DNA of 64,000 nucleotides from Trichoplax adhaerens (Eukaryota; Placozoa; Uniplacotomia; Trichoplacea; Trichoplacidae): assembly GCF_000150275.1 (NCBI RefSeq), contig NW_002060945.1, positions 7,899,219-7,963,218 on the forward strand, read 5' to 3'. Positions 1 to 13,262 of the stretch are shown in pieces. The translations under genes were made by a program, and so were the position numbers. A model generated the notes under the pieces. It was not told the DNA's origin, did no database searches, and was given only the letters and a program-made list of their open reading frames with translations. Numbering within the stretch: position 1 is the stretch's first letter; the number at the start of each line of letters is the position of its first letter.

Positions 1-608
1 AGCGAAAGACTTCTTATTTTAAAATATATAAACTTTAATCAATGTTTTATTTTTATTGTTTTATCGATTCACGGTTCAAATCTTTTAATGTACCGTTAAA
101 ATAGTAAAATATTACATCCCTTTAATGAGCGAAGGTAAGTGTATACTTTATATGGATGAGAAAGGTACAGCTTAAGTATTCATTCTCTACATTTATTTTT
201 TTCTTAAACGGTAGTGTATCAACTTTAATTGAAACTCATAATACGCTGGTAAACGTTTCTGGAGATGATAATTTAATCCTAAATGATGACTAATAAATAA
301 TGTAACAAATATCATAATGAATATTAAACTCTATATTTTACGTTACCAAACTAATAGTTAGCATCTGCAGGCTATGTAAGTGGATGAAATGGTAGGCCTG
401 AGCTGTAAATTGTACTTGTATTTATGAATAATTTTACAATATTCGACCATACACTAAATAAAGTGCTAATCGTACTAAAAGAATATCTGAAATCTATAAA
501 GATATAGTTGAAAGTTACCCAATCAGCTTGCTTAATTCCTAAATCTCTACCAGGTTGGTTAGTTGCAGAAAAGTCGTGATCGAAAATATCTTTCTGCTTC
601 CTTAATAG
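1..608. other. Upstream flank or intron of the INPP1-type gene
   Basis: AT-rich sequence with no supportable exon. An ATG followed six bases later by a GTAAGTG donor at about 129-143 was considered as a tiny first exon, but no matching downstream exon for the expected metal-ligand Asp segment could be read. Confidence 0.4.
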
Positions 609-1689
609 TTTCCCTGTCTGACTGGTTTTGTACATGGAGAGGAAGATAATACATTTACAAATGCTATTGGTGAATCCGTCATAATTGAAATTAAATCTAC
701 CGCTCAGGAAACAGCGAACGTATTACGTAGAGTATTAAATAACAACGAAAAGGCAAGTCAACTGTTGGCTGAAATCATACATGGTGATATCCAGTGTCAG
801 AATAACGAACATATTTTCAATAAAGACGACACTATCAATATTGATAATTTCGGAATTTGGATTGATCCATTGGGTACAGTAGATAACTGCTAATTGAAGC
901 TTAATTCTTTCATACAATATGATATATTTTGTTTTCCTTTTTGTACGTATCATTAAGAATTAACCTTATACATATAATACCATACATTATCCAATATCGA
1001 AACTTTTAAATGAGACTAAGATTTAATCTTCTGTATTAATATCATTATAAATAGATGGTACAAATGAATATATTAGCCAAAATGTTGTTGAAGCCCAGAA
1101 TGGTATTTATTCAAAAGGCTTACAGTGTGTTACTGTCCTGATCGGAATTTATCATCGAACAAGTGGATCACCAATTGCAGGTGTTATCAATCAGCCTTTC
1201 CATCAAGTTTTACCTAATGGACAATGGCAAGGCAGATCGATTTGGGCTCTGTGCTACAACGGCATGAATTTCAATTCAAATTTACACTTAAAAACGGAAA
1301 AAGATGTTCCAAAAGAACATAATATTAAGAAGTATACGGTTCTATTAAGTGGAAGTGAATCTAAAACTGTATTACAGCAATTAAATCGTGACGACATAAG
1401 TATCCGTAGGGCCAGCGGTGCAGGCTATAAATTACTTTGCGTAATTGATGATCTTGCTGATGCTTATGTTTTATCTAAAGGTTCTACATATAAATGGGAT
1501 ACATGTGCACCTCATGCTATTTTACTTTCAATGAAAGGGTCTATAATTAACATGGAGAACGCAGATGAATCTACTCAAATTGTCTATAATCAAATGGATC
1601 CATCAAGCACGAAATGGAACAACAGCAAGGGAATAATTGCTTTTAAAAAACTTCAGATATTGGAATATTTGAAATCTATCTTATCTTGA
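609..1689 (+). CDS. INPP1: Inositol polyphosphate 1-phosphatase, 5'-partial, 2 exons visible
   Basis: Members remove the 1-phosphate from inositol 1,4-bisphosphate and related inositol polyphosphates, are Mg2+-dependent and lithium-sensitive, and act in the cytosol. Two exons are read: 609-873 and 1055-1689, with a 181-bp intron (donor GTACAG, acceptor ATAG). Splicing is phase 1 and creates the metal-binding motif WIDPLDGT; reading through the intron gives a stop instead. Also seen are HGEE near the start (the paired Glu metal ligands), GVINQPF, the GAGYK-type motif (here RASGAGYK) and YKWDTCAPHA, which carries the final metal-ligand Asp. The visible part is 299 residues; family members are about 400. 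The missing N-terminal 70 or so residues should hold another metal-ligand Asp. A stop codon and an AG sit directly before Phe at 609, so an upstream exon must exist; I did not find it in bases 1-608 and it may lie outside the window. Confidence 0.9.
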
Positions 1690-4600
1690 ATCAATATGGA
1701 AAGTCCGAATAATTTAACTGAAATTCTCGCAACATCTGAGTGAAATGCGAAATACTAATCTCTATTATTTAGTTGTCTACTCATGCTGTTATGTTAAGTA
1801 AATTTGTAATAATATTTAATTGGTTATTAAACTCAAGATTGGATCTGCAAAACTTTAAACAGTTCAACTGTTGCATGGCCATAAATTTTTACAGTATCTC
1901 TCAAAATATATCACAACGCATTTGTATATAGTATTTAGTTAAGAAATCATACTTTAGTGCAGCTATTGCACTTACGGATAAATATAATTTCATGATGTAT
2001 TGGATGAGGATATCGTTATTTGTATGTTTCAGGATTGAAAGATAGACTCTTCCTATTGAAAATCTATTTTATAATCATGATAATAATTAATATTACTACC
2101 ATTAAATCTCAGATTATAGAATAAAGATCTTAGTAACAGTACAATATTATTTGTCAAACGAAATATTAAATTGTTAGGTTAGGTGGATATCAATAAATTA
2201 TCTAAGCTTTGGTATGCGAGTTTACGAAACGTCTTTAGAAGATTGATATACGCATTGGATAGCAAAGTTTGGTTAAAATTGTAGATAATATTCGATCTCC
2301 ATGATATTTACCTGAATATATTCATATGTTCGGAAGGCTATTAGCGAACGTGGTGTGATAGTGAATCGTACAGAGCTGTACCTTTTCCTTCTTTATCGTT
2401 TTAGCTTTCGTTTTAACAAAAATATGTTTATAAAAAATATCATTTTAAAAATTAAGGAGTTCAGTAATAATGACGATAGAGCAAATAAATCTCCGCTGGA
2501 TACATTCGATGCAAAAGTAAATATTTTTAATCTATGGATCATAAATTATTTGCCTTACTGATAAGAGATATAAAGAATTACTTTAAAAACATTTTTTAGA
2601 CGTAATTACTGAAAAATTGAATCCAATTACTAAATTCTATACAATACCTCACGTACTTATAATAAAATATCTATGTCATTGTGGCAATACGCTCGTATCT
2701 TCAATTTATAAGAGTAAATAGAGAGAACTAGGCATACACCACTCTAGTGAGCTACGAAATCCTTTCCCTGAGGCTACATTAAAGAGATAGAAAAGGCTAA
2801 TTCTTTGGTCTAATTCATTTGTTGAATGTTTGTATGGCGGACTAAAAGTTATAATATGATGAACTTTAAATCTACGCCTTGATGTATACTATGTCAATAA
2901 GGCAGAGTTAATCTGAAGCTCCCTAGGAATTAAGGGTTAACCTATGTTTGAACCCTATCCTGCCTGATTCACTGATACGCTTTAATCTAGTACAGAGTAA
3001 GATGCATTTGATGCTTCTCGAATGATTCCAAGAGCGGCCCATTTTTATTGAACCGTAGCCATTTCTCTTAATTTATCATTTACCAAATAGACTCCGTTTT
3101 CAGGTTATTCTAAATTTTGTGCAATGTATCATAAACATTGAGTCACACAAATTCATTGTGCTTTAAAGAATTCACACGTGCGCGTATTTATACAGCATCT
3201 ATATGATGATAATTAATTAATTATTGACATACTGTATACACTTTACACTTGCAATTTAATAAATATACATAACGCCATATTGGTAAGTTAGAACACCAGT
3301 CGAGTCGTTCATAACAGTAGTACAAGATATTTTACATAATCATTTCAATAGGTACAAGATCGCCCAGACTATAGTCTTGTTGTTGCTCATAAGTAATTTA
3401 ACTGCTTTTACTTGGACATAAGTATTTAGATGGCTTTAATGGCCTTAATTAATTGTTACGAGTGCGTATACTGTTAAGAAGATATAAAGTCAAATGCTCA
3501 ATATCTACTAAGATACTTACAAATATTAATTCCAAGGATTAGAAATTTCATAAAATTTATTGACTTTATAAAAGTCAATATATTAGGATGGGTATTCGAA
3601 AGTGAATAGCTACGATGTATTTACCTTTATTAAGTCATAAATTATGGATGGAGGTACTACCAAGTCTGATAACGGTAAACTAAGACAATTTGGAATATGG
3701 GTCAAGAAATGATGGTAGTGAATTAGTTGTCATGTCATTAAAGCTAGTGCAATGCAATTAATTGTTTCTTTTGAGTAAGATAGTTTGATGCTATAAATTA
3801 TACGAAGGCACTAATATATGCATATCAACCTCTGAAAGTAACCCTTGTCATCACACGATTCATCTGAAAAAGAGCAGGTACTTAATTCATGCGCATTGCT
3901 GGATTTAATTCTATAAGGTTGGAATATTCTATAAATTTCAGCATCTAACCTTACATATCTAGGCGTACTCTATCTTACATAATTATGATGTTAGCATAAT
4001 TACCAATACAACACATATTCAAATTAGCTTCCGTTACTTTTTGAAATGTAATATATTCATCTGAATAGAAAACACTTAATTATTAATCTATAAATCGATT
4101 CTGTAAGAAAATATTTAGTTGACCAGCTGTAGCACTTAAATTATTCGTTTATTGTCAGAGTCCTTAAAGAAAGAAATGATCTAAACTGTTAAAATTTGAA
4201 TTTGAGGCTGTATATAATCCTTTGTCGATGGTACTATTAAGTATTCACCACCGATACTGGCTTATGTAGGATTCTGATCTGATTATTGCCTCGCATCTTA
4301 CAATGGATAGTTGTTCAAATACTTAAAATGAATCGATTACTATAATTAATTATAGTACATATGGAATACTATGACTCCAAGGGATAGTCAAGTAGGAAAT
4401 TTTATCGCATTTAAAGATTTTATTTATGATTTGGCCCGAGGTAATTAATATTTAATTTTGAGTTCAAATGTCACCACAATAGTCCTCATCAAGTTTTCAG
4501 CGTTTGAGTTCAGTTTCAATATTGGTAATGGTTCCGGGATGCCTTATTTAAAATTAAATATAAACGTGAGTGATACTTACAATATTGCCCTTTGAAATAC

Positions 4601-7600
4601 CTAATTATCATAATCAAATTTGAGTACTACCTATATCAAATAATTACACAAGCAGTATTTATAAAGTGTAGCGATGGAATATTTACGTTATTTTTTATTA
4701 TTAATTATTAGTAGTAACCTACTAGAATATGGTAACGTGTTCATTAAGACAGCAGTCGCAAAATGTAAAGAAAAAGTTAAAGAGTCATTGATACTTTTCA
4801 CGTGGTAAAACGCGGAATGCATTCCCACATTTTGAATAGCATATTCTATTCAGATGTAGTTTAAATATCAATTGCAATTTTTAACGTTCTGCCGATAAAT
4901 TCCTCCTGTATTATCTACATTTTAGTATCCGTTATATCATCGTCTAAATTTGTAAGTATTTGCATTACTATAAGCGACAGAAGTTAATACGCCACGAAAT
5001 ATAATAATTAAATAAAATGAAAGAGCGCCTTTAAAATTAAAAACGTTGTTCATTTTGAATTCAAAAAATAACGGAAGGGATGCCCAAATATGATTTTTAG
5101 AATTTTGTCTATTGTTATGCTGAATTTCAAGTAGAATTAGAAGACTATATTAAAACGTCCTTGATTGGATTACTACTGTTGATTACACTTATGCCTATAG
5201 ATGCGTAGGCAGAGTGTTTACGATAAAATACCTAAATAAAATATTACTTTTCAGCTACTATAATCTAACAGAAGACAAAATATATCAATTACTGTAAGAA
5301 TGTTGATACAGAATCAATTATAAACTGCGCTAGAATTGACTAACTTGCAAGTTAGTATCTTGTGCTCTTTGATAGCTTGAAGTATCGTCAACCTTTTTTT
5401 TAGAAGTATTCCTGCAAATTTTGTTTTCTACTTTGCAAAATTTCCCTATTTGTGTATGCCTGTACCAATCTCTTTATACGTCTTGTGTGCGTACGTGATC
5501 GGAATAATAATAGACTGAATCTAACTCAACAGTTTAGGTCATGGCATCTTGGGTATTTATATCAATTAATCATTTTACATGTCCTTCATCATCAATTGAC
5601 CACTGAATTATTAACTATACAAGAGACTTACTGTCTAAATTAATTACTAATAAAGAAATTTTACTATTATAATAAAGAACGTGATAACTTTCATGTCAAA
5701 TAATACTTCATATTAACATTAAGTAGGGCCCATTCTTACCCAAATGAATACTTATTTACGGTAGTTACAGTAATAAAATTTGGTTTTATGTTAAGGAGTA
5801 AGCATTGATGCAGTTTATTACTGGATTGATCAGATCAGTCGAGAGTACTTTATTCGTAAAATGCAATGAATGACAGCATATAATAATTATGACTACTCAT
5901 TGTTGTCTTGAATTATAAACAAGTAAAGTAAGGGTTTATGGAAATTTGATTAGCATTTTAACTAATTAGCAAGACTTACTTGCTAATAATCTTGCATACC
6001 AATACTTATTCGCATAGCATATCCATTTTTGAGTGGTTACTTAGATGTTTTTACTACTATTGAAATTAGATACGTTGTGAAACAATACTAATGTAATAAA
6101 AATAGATTATTCGATTTCAGATGATTATCGTAGATCATTTTAACTATGATAGTTTACGGATAACATAACCATTTCTTACCTCGTTTTGATGTAATTCTGT
6201 GCATTATAGCAATTTAAAATTATGACACATACCTAGGAAAAATTTTTTAAGCCTATACGATTTCACTCCAGCTTGATTTCGTTCTAATATATTGAGATAA
6301 TTTTACAATTGGATTATTGTAGAATAGCAGCTGTTCTTGAACGGAGAATGGATAATACTACAATTTTACATTTATATTTAATGTTTCTGTAGTTGTATAG
6401 CGTGAAAGAGTACATTGGTTGAAAGCAGTTTCTTGTCCACTTTTCTAGGTATTAATTAATACAGCCTGCAATAACTGAATTAATAATTCTAAGAATGGCT
6501 ATTATTGTATTCTAAATGTTCCTCTTGTACAACCTATGGAAATAACAAAATATTTCGGAATGAGTAAGAAGGAAGTTGTAAAATACTTATTGAAGCTTTC
6601 TATGTTTATAATTGTTGACTATATGAACAAGTCGTAGATGGAATAAAAGAACGTATTCGGCACAATGAGTTAAAGAATTGCAATTAGTAAATAATTGCTA
6701 TGTCGATCTGTCTAAGTTAAATAGAATATACAAATATGATCAATAATTTATAGATTAGTTATCGCTCTAATAATTAAAAGGGAATGCAAATATAATCAAG
6801 CTGTTAGAGGTGTCTTTAATATAAAGAAAGATCGAAATAGCAGCATCAGATTCTACCTAAGCTATAGGCTCTACATCAAGTATTTTGTTTTATAAATGAT
6901 ATTAATGCAATTTTCAAAAGGGGCTTGGCAGGTATTGATAGCATTGATTAAATGATAATGCATAGACAAACTTTCAATACGATTGACTAAATACGTTCGG
7001 ATACGTATTATCATCATATGGATAATACTACATAATTCTCGTCGGAGTAAGTATCATTACCAATCTCAGTTTTGAATAGGTTCTGTAGCTGAAATACACC
7101 GTATCTTTTTCTATGAATTTTACTCAAGATTTAATTTATTATTTATTACATGCATGAAAAATTAACACGCGATACATGGATAAATACCGTGATGTATCAA
7201 TTCTATGACTCTGTTGTATTTCCTTATATCGACCTGCAGGACTAAGATTAAAATAAACGAGTCTAGCAAGTTTATTGATCTTAATTCGATTTTTTTTCTG
7301 CATTCCTACCGGCATAAATTCACGAATAAATTACGAATTCAATTAAGAAATTTGTTCAATTCGTTGATATACTTCTATCATAGATAAACATGATTAGTAT
7401 TAGAGACGACGAGTTTTGTATCAATTAAAAATTGGTAAGCATTGATTCAATATCTTAAGCCATATGCAATAGTGATTCAATTGAATGTATCTGTGCCTTA
7501 TTGGGAAAATTTACATAATAATGTAGTTCCAGTAATTTCTGATGACAGTCATTTACTGCTATAATTATGTCATAAAAAGTGTATAACAAACTTGAGACGG

Positions 7601-8500
7601 CGATTCAGAGAAGTTATTGTTTATAAGGTGAAATAATAAAGCAGTAAAACAGCTAGTTCTCCATATCTTTGAATAACTTTACGTGATTTTCATTCCGTAC
7701 AACTCTTGATATTAATTTTAAATCCAGTCGAAATTTGGGACATAGACTATGTGTTGAAAAGTTTATCCAACGTTAATTACTGTACCTTCATAAGCCGACA
7801 TTAGCATCAAGAGCTTAAGTAATCTAAATTTTCCTTATTACCCACTACTAGTTAATTAGTGTAACTGGATAGCAAGCTAGTTATTGTACTATTATTCTAT
7901 GCTATCTCTAAATGGTACGTTGTGTAATAAACTATTGTAACAGTACAGTAAGCCAAAAATAAAAACTTCTTAAAGAAATGAGCTCAATGCTAATTAATAT
8001 AGAAAGGGGTGATCGCTAGAAATACATTGCATAATAGCTAAGATGAATCATAATGAGGGCGTTCGCTTCAATGACTATTCCAGCAAAAGGTAGAATAGTC
8101 GGCAATACTGAATTGATAATTTGTGTCACTAATGACTACGAATTTAGAAAGATCTCTATCCATGGCTACGGTATCTATTACTAAGACAACACAACGATTT
8201 TGGTAAATCAAAATCGATATAAATGCCTCTTTTTCATGTCTTCCATCCACTTACTACCATGTTGAAAATAACGGATACGTCATTTTGTGGCATAGACAAT
8301 GTATTTATAAAGTCAATCACTACCCATTCTCAATTCCGTTTACCCAGACCATTCTACCACAATAAACATCGATTCCCTTCTTTCAATAATCAATGATAAA
8401 ATTACCATCTGATCTCGGGTATAATTTGACAGGTAACAGGCTTTTATTATAAAATTAATTATGATTGATTTTTTTAATAGACTTTAGTGTTAATAATCTT
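1690..8500. other. Gene-free AT-rich stretch
   Basis: No ORF in either strand shows a recognisable domain, and the few open frames of 60-70 codons are low-complexity, Phe/Ile/Leu-rich translations typical of AT-rich noncoding DNA. No RNA gene, clear transposon terminus or long repeat was seen. The 2750-3060 part is slightly less AT-rich and has a 20-codon coding-like stretch on the minus strand, but it cannot be extended into an exon. Confidence 0.5.
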
Positions 8501-8752
8501 GCTGTCATTTGCAAATGAATTCTTCTTCCCTCTTGTCCCCGTAAATTGGCTGAAGTGACTTCAATGCTATGACGTTATCGCGAATCAATGTTATCTTGTT
8601 ATCATGTCTATCACATGATCACTTCCTGTATGTTAAACAAGAAAACGACTGACCTTGAAGCGATTGAATATATTGGCAACAATGTAAAATGCATTGTTCA
8701 ACATTAGACGATTGACACTTTATCCCGGTCACCCTATCGATTGAGTGAAGAC

Positions 8753-8760
8753 TATAAATA
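8753..8760 (+). promoter_or_regulatory. TATA-box core promoter candidate
   Basis: TATAAATA followed by a short G-rich tract. The 200 bp upstream are less AT-rich than the surroundings and hold a CRE-like TGACGTTA (about 8570), GTTATC repeats (GATA-type), a CACATG E-box-like site and an ETS-like CACTTCCTG (about 8620). About 200 bp downstream a perfect GTAAGTAAGTG splice donor occurs. Together this looks like a promoter with a spliced noncoding leader. The nearest gene on the same strand is the globin at 12074. The individual site names are motif matches only. Confidence 0.4.
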
Positions 8761-8784
8761 GGGGTGGTAGTATGAAAATCATTC

Positions 8785-8953
8785 CATAACGCTTCCTTTA
8801 GCTTTCGGCCATTGCTCCATTTTCATTGCTCACTTGTCGCCTTCTTCTAGTCATTTTTCACTTCACGGTCCTCCAATTGCCTTGGAACGATTTAAGATCT
8901 ACGAATTTTCAGCTTTACTGAAGAAAAAACAAGACAATTTCAAAGATTTTCTA
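8785..8953 (+). other. Putative noncoding first exon (5' leader), perhaps of globin 1
   Basis: The stretch begins about 25-30 bp after the TATA-like element and ends at a consensus donor (CTA then GTAAGTAAGTG, GT at 8954). It is pyrimidine-rich and has no usable ORF; an ATG nearby closes after five codons. A plausible acceptor (ttttcatctag, AG at 12054-12055) lies 18 bp before the globin 1 start codon, so a 3.1-kb leader intron would connect them. The link to globin 1 is an inference from strand and spacing. Confidence 0.3.
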
Positions 8954-11900
8954 GTAAGTAAGTGATAATGGATCCTTACCATGTTATTAATGTTGTGCTA
9001 AAAAAATTGAATTAGAACTGCGCAATTTTTCTTTGCGAGCTTTACCTTCTTATTACCTATTGGCAAGAACACAGTTTTAATGGTGATTGCTGAGATATTT
9101 CCTTTACATGCGAGGCGATAATTCCACTTTTAGTCCAACATATCTTTCTACTCTATAGAAGCAGCTTAAGAAGCAATAAATGTATTGTATCCAGAACATG
9201 ATACACTGTGTCCTGCTCGTATTTAATTGCTCCAAGCAGTACGATATGAAATAGGATAGTGCAATCAATCTTTTCGGTGCGGTCTCTTTATTATTGTACA
9301 GTCACACGAAAACAAAGCATAGTCTTGCTTTTATAGATTCTTAAAAGACACTGTAACTTTTTCACTTTAATAATTCGCAAAGGAAAGATGTAAAATAATA
9401 CGGTATGAAAGACGAAGGTGAGATTCTTCAAATAGTATAGGCAACGCTTCCTTTGCTGCTTGCTGCCAATTAGAAGACAGTAGTAGCGCTATTGTTTCCG
9501 ATAAGAATAGTTCTCTTTAATTGGGGCTGTAATACTTAAAATAATATTGGCTTATTTCTATATTACGTGATATTATCTCAACAGTTCGACTCAATTAGTT
9601 ATAGGATAATATGGATCACATAAGATATAACTAAATAGAAAAATATATCGAAATTGTTCCATTTTCAATTCTGATACCTATTATAGATAACTTGTATAAG
9701 AAATGCAATTAGGGCTTCTATTCTTAAATTAGATGGCTAGTATTGGAACTCGTGACTTGTCAATTACTAACTACAAATTTTTGCAATAATCTTACTGAAT
9801 AAATTTTTAAATCAGTTATAGATGATATATTTGCTCGATCAAAAAATGGATCGTGCTATCTAAAAGCACCAGCCGTTCAGTTGTATGGTGCTACACTAAT
9901 TCCTTCATGCTCACTATAATTGAGAACAATTTAGGTAATGCATCGATTTTAAATATGAATGCACGTATGCTCATAGTTGCTGATTTTCACCTCAATAACA
10001 ACACAAAATAATTTTTGGCAATAGACAGTACTATGCGCTTGTTATTAGATTGTATTGTAATCCATTACAGCTCTTCGAATAGGATACTTACAGAACAATC
10101 AAATTAAGTTTATTCTGTTGCAAGTTCGCTTACTAAATACATTAGCAAAGAAAGCATATTACAGTATGATATACGATCTAATACGCATTAGTCGTTACTT
10201 TAAAACCGTTTATTCCCTATGACTCTACCAGAATGTTGCCGTATTTTTAGTTTAAAAACTTTATCCTACTATCTATCCATGAATTTAGTTACAAACGAAA
10301 TTTATGCTAATTTTTTCTGTAAAAGGTGATAGCATTTATCCCTAAAATCTAAGAGTAGCCGAGAGCAAAACTTTAGATAAGCAACACTTTTTCTCCATAA
10401 TCTATTCTTTCAAAAGTGATGTCTGAGTAAAAAATTGGCAATGAAATTTTCCTGGCGAGTTTCGATTGCGATTTGCAACTATCTCCACATTTGAAATCCA
10501 TTTTAGCCATACTATATTTAACTTATTTTCAGTTTTTATGTTTTAATTATCGATTGTAATTGTTTTATCTATTTACCATTTTGATCTAACTCCTTCAATT
10601 TTATTGTTAGTATTCATAAGAAATAACTTACTAAGATTTTTACAATGTAATTCATTATGCAAGTTTACATCATGGTATTATTTACCAGAAATTTACTGGA
10701 TGTATTGAATATCCTTTTCTGAATTTTATTGATTCTTTATTTAGCAGAATGCTTTCAACTTTAGAAATTATCAATGCTATCGCTCAGCTATTTATAACTA
10801 ATTAATATCCCGCTGCAGTATTATATTGTTCACTGTGAAGATTTTATCATCTTTGCTTATAGAATGTAAAGTTGTAAACATATTTTTCTTCTGCGAGAAT
10901 TGCTTCCGTCACCCATTAATTTTAAAGATGAAGTTTTTCCTACTTTAAAATGATTTCCAGACATAAGGACTAAATGATTTTTATCTTAAATCTGCCTCTT
11001 CAGTTCTATATATCGTCGGTATTAGTTACTTACAATGTTATTTTTACGCGGATAAAATAAAGATTGTTAGCAATTATTGCTCCACAATTTGTACTAACTA
11101 TATACTCTACCCTACAGATGGCTATTAGTATACGTATTTATGATTAAGTCAACAATCAACATTAAGATATATGTTTACAGAATCATTCTATTTTATGATG
11201 ATCAACCTGCTATATAGTTAACGTCAAATGAATAAATAACAGTATCCCGAAAAATATACAAAGTGCAGGCTCTATTAAAATTCATTTAAAGATGTCCCTT
11301 TAATATAATTCATATATTTATATTTTTTACCCTTTCTCTCTTCGCTTTCGCTAATATAAGTGTGAGCCATCGATATTTAATAAATAACTATTTTTAAAAT
11401 ACTGAGTACTGCTAGACACAAAATATTTAAATTTAAATCACCTAATTATTAAGTTACCAGCATTTTATCTCAAATTTACCGCTGTTTTTATACATGTAAT
11501 ATCTGAGTACGATATTTAAAGTCAACTGAAAACGTACTACAGCACAGCATTGCTAATAGGAAGCTTTGCTCATTCCTTGGAGAGTTCCATAGTTTCTTTG
11601 AAAATTAATGATTGTTCTTGCTACAGACTGTTTAATGTATCAAAAATTTATTACAGAATTTCATATACTCTCCTATTAATTATTTTAATTACTTATATTT
11701 CTTATCTTAAAATATTTCAAATAACTAATTAGAAAATCATAGTAATGAATGACTAAAGCAAATATGTAATCTCGCATTAAAAAATAACGTGAAGTAACAT
11801 TAAATGGTTCAGTTTATAAAGAGATGTATGAATAGTATTAATAATCTAGGGTTATTTAAGTTCAACTGTCCCATAGAGATAAATAATTTAAATTTCTTAT

Positions 11901-12055
11901 AATATACGCGTATGTACTGAATCATGTGTTATCATAGAAATTTCATTATGCATCATTGGTGCTGCAATAACAATATTGTTGATACTTAAAGCTAAAATTG
12001 GTAGATTAAATTTAGCATTACGATATTAAGAAGTATTGATCTAATTTTCATCTAG
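8954..12055 (+). other. Possible 5' UTR intron of globin 1, or intergenic DNA
   Basis: AT-rich with no exon or repeat that I can support. If the leader exon model is right this is one 3.1-kb intron, similar in size to the 3.0-kb first intron of globin 2. Confidence 0.25.
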
Positions 12056-12073
12056 ATCAAAACTTTATTTGCT

Positions 12074-13262
12074 ATGGGAAATAGTGTGGGATGTTTGACT
12101 CGTAAATCCCTTAAAGTCGATCCAACGACTCAGCAAGATAGCATCTATGAATGGCAAAAGCATCACGAAATTTTGCGAAAGAGCTGGGAATTAATATGTC
12201 AACAAAAGACGGATAATGGCGTTTCAGTTTTTATCAAGTAAGCTGAAAAAAATTTTTTAAGTGTTGCATTAGCATAGGATTTTAGCTCTGTCATGCCTTT
12301 TAGTATCTTAATTTTAATACTTTGCAAATGGATATATGACCAAGAGAATATCGTATGCTAGGTTATTAGTATATTTTCAGTTTTGACTATTGTAAGATTT
12401 ATCTGACAATAAAGATATTTTATTAGCTGTAAATAGATTCAGCACCCCGAAAGCATATTAGATAGTGCTAAATTAGCTTGTAGAAGAAATAATACGCTTT
12501 AATCCGTAATTTGCTTGATATACCGCAATTTTGCAATGAGTATTTCTGTTTACTATCTGTTTACAGTTTGTAGTCATTACTATGACCGTCATTTTTCTCT
12601 GTATAAATAAACTGTAAGAGGCTACCTATTCCATTTCCCTACATATCAAAGGTCTTTATAACTAAAATACGATCGTAATAGCGATTGCAAAGGTTTATTT
12701 CAACCTATGATTTCTTACGATGGTTCTGGTCAACAATTATAGTTTGATCAAATTGTCTCCGGCAACGAAAATCTATTTCCATGGCGTCGATTTTGAGAAA
12801 AGAGATAGCTACCTTGCCAAAAATACATTCCTGCGGAATCATGCAGCTCGCTTCATGGAAGCTATTAACGTAATAATTGGGCAAGATATGGATATATTCA
12901 GTGTGGAATCTTATTTTCGAGTTGTTGGAAGCAAACATCATAGTTATAATCTAAAGCTTGAACACGTTCAGGTTAGACATATCATAATTTTTAGAGTAGC
13001 ATAATGTAGCTCGGCGCATAAAATATATGCTATTACGATAGAGATCTGGAGTTTACCAGGAATTGCAATTTTGACTTATCCGTAGTTTCCGATATGTTTT
13101 AAATTGTATACATAGGACATTTCTGATGCTTTCCTTGAGATGGCACGAAATGCTTTGAAAAAAAAATTTACGAAAAGTACGGAAGCTGCTTGGAGAAGCT
13201 TTTTCCAGATGGTAACTGATGCTATTAAGAATGGCATAATGAAAGCTCAGAACCGAAATTAA
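12074..13262 (+). CDS. Globin 1 (globin X/neuroglobin-like), 3 exons, N-acylation motif
   Basis: Haem-binding globin of 179 residues from exons 12074-12237, 12743-12971 and 13116-13262. Intron phases are 2 and 0, and their places match the ancestral globin intron positions B12.2 and G7.0. Visible landmarks are the A-helix Trp38, a Phe67 suited to CD1, the distal His88 in FLRNHAARFM and the proximal His120 in VVGSKHHSY. The protein starts MGNSVGC: Gly2 with small residues and Cys7 resembles an N-myristoylation plus palmitoylation signal, as described for globin X, and suggests membrane attachment. Roles of such globins are poorly settled (redox, nitrite/NO chemistry or sensing). The ATG has GGG after it and lies 18 bp after a plausible acceptor. 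A paralogue lies 6.4 kb downstream on the same strand. Confidence 0.9.

Noticed and set aside
129-143. ATG plus two codons followed by GTAAGTG as a first exon of INPP1
   Set aside because: No following exon with the expected N-terminal domain could be found before 609, so the match is probably chance.
2985-3060. Minus-strand 20-codon stretch with protein-like composition
   Set aside because: It is closed by stops on both sides and has no acceptor that would open it, so it cannot be built into an exon.
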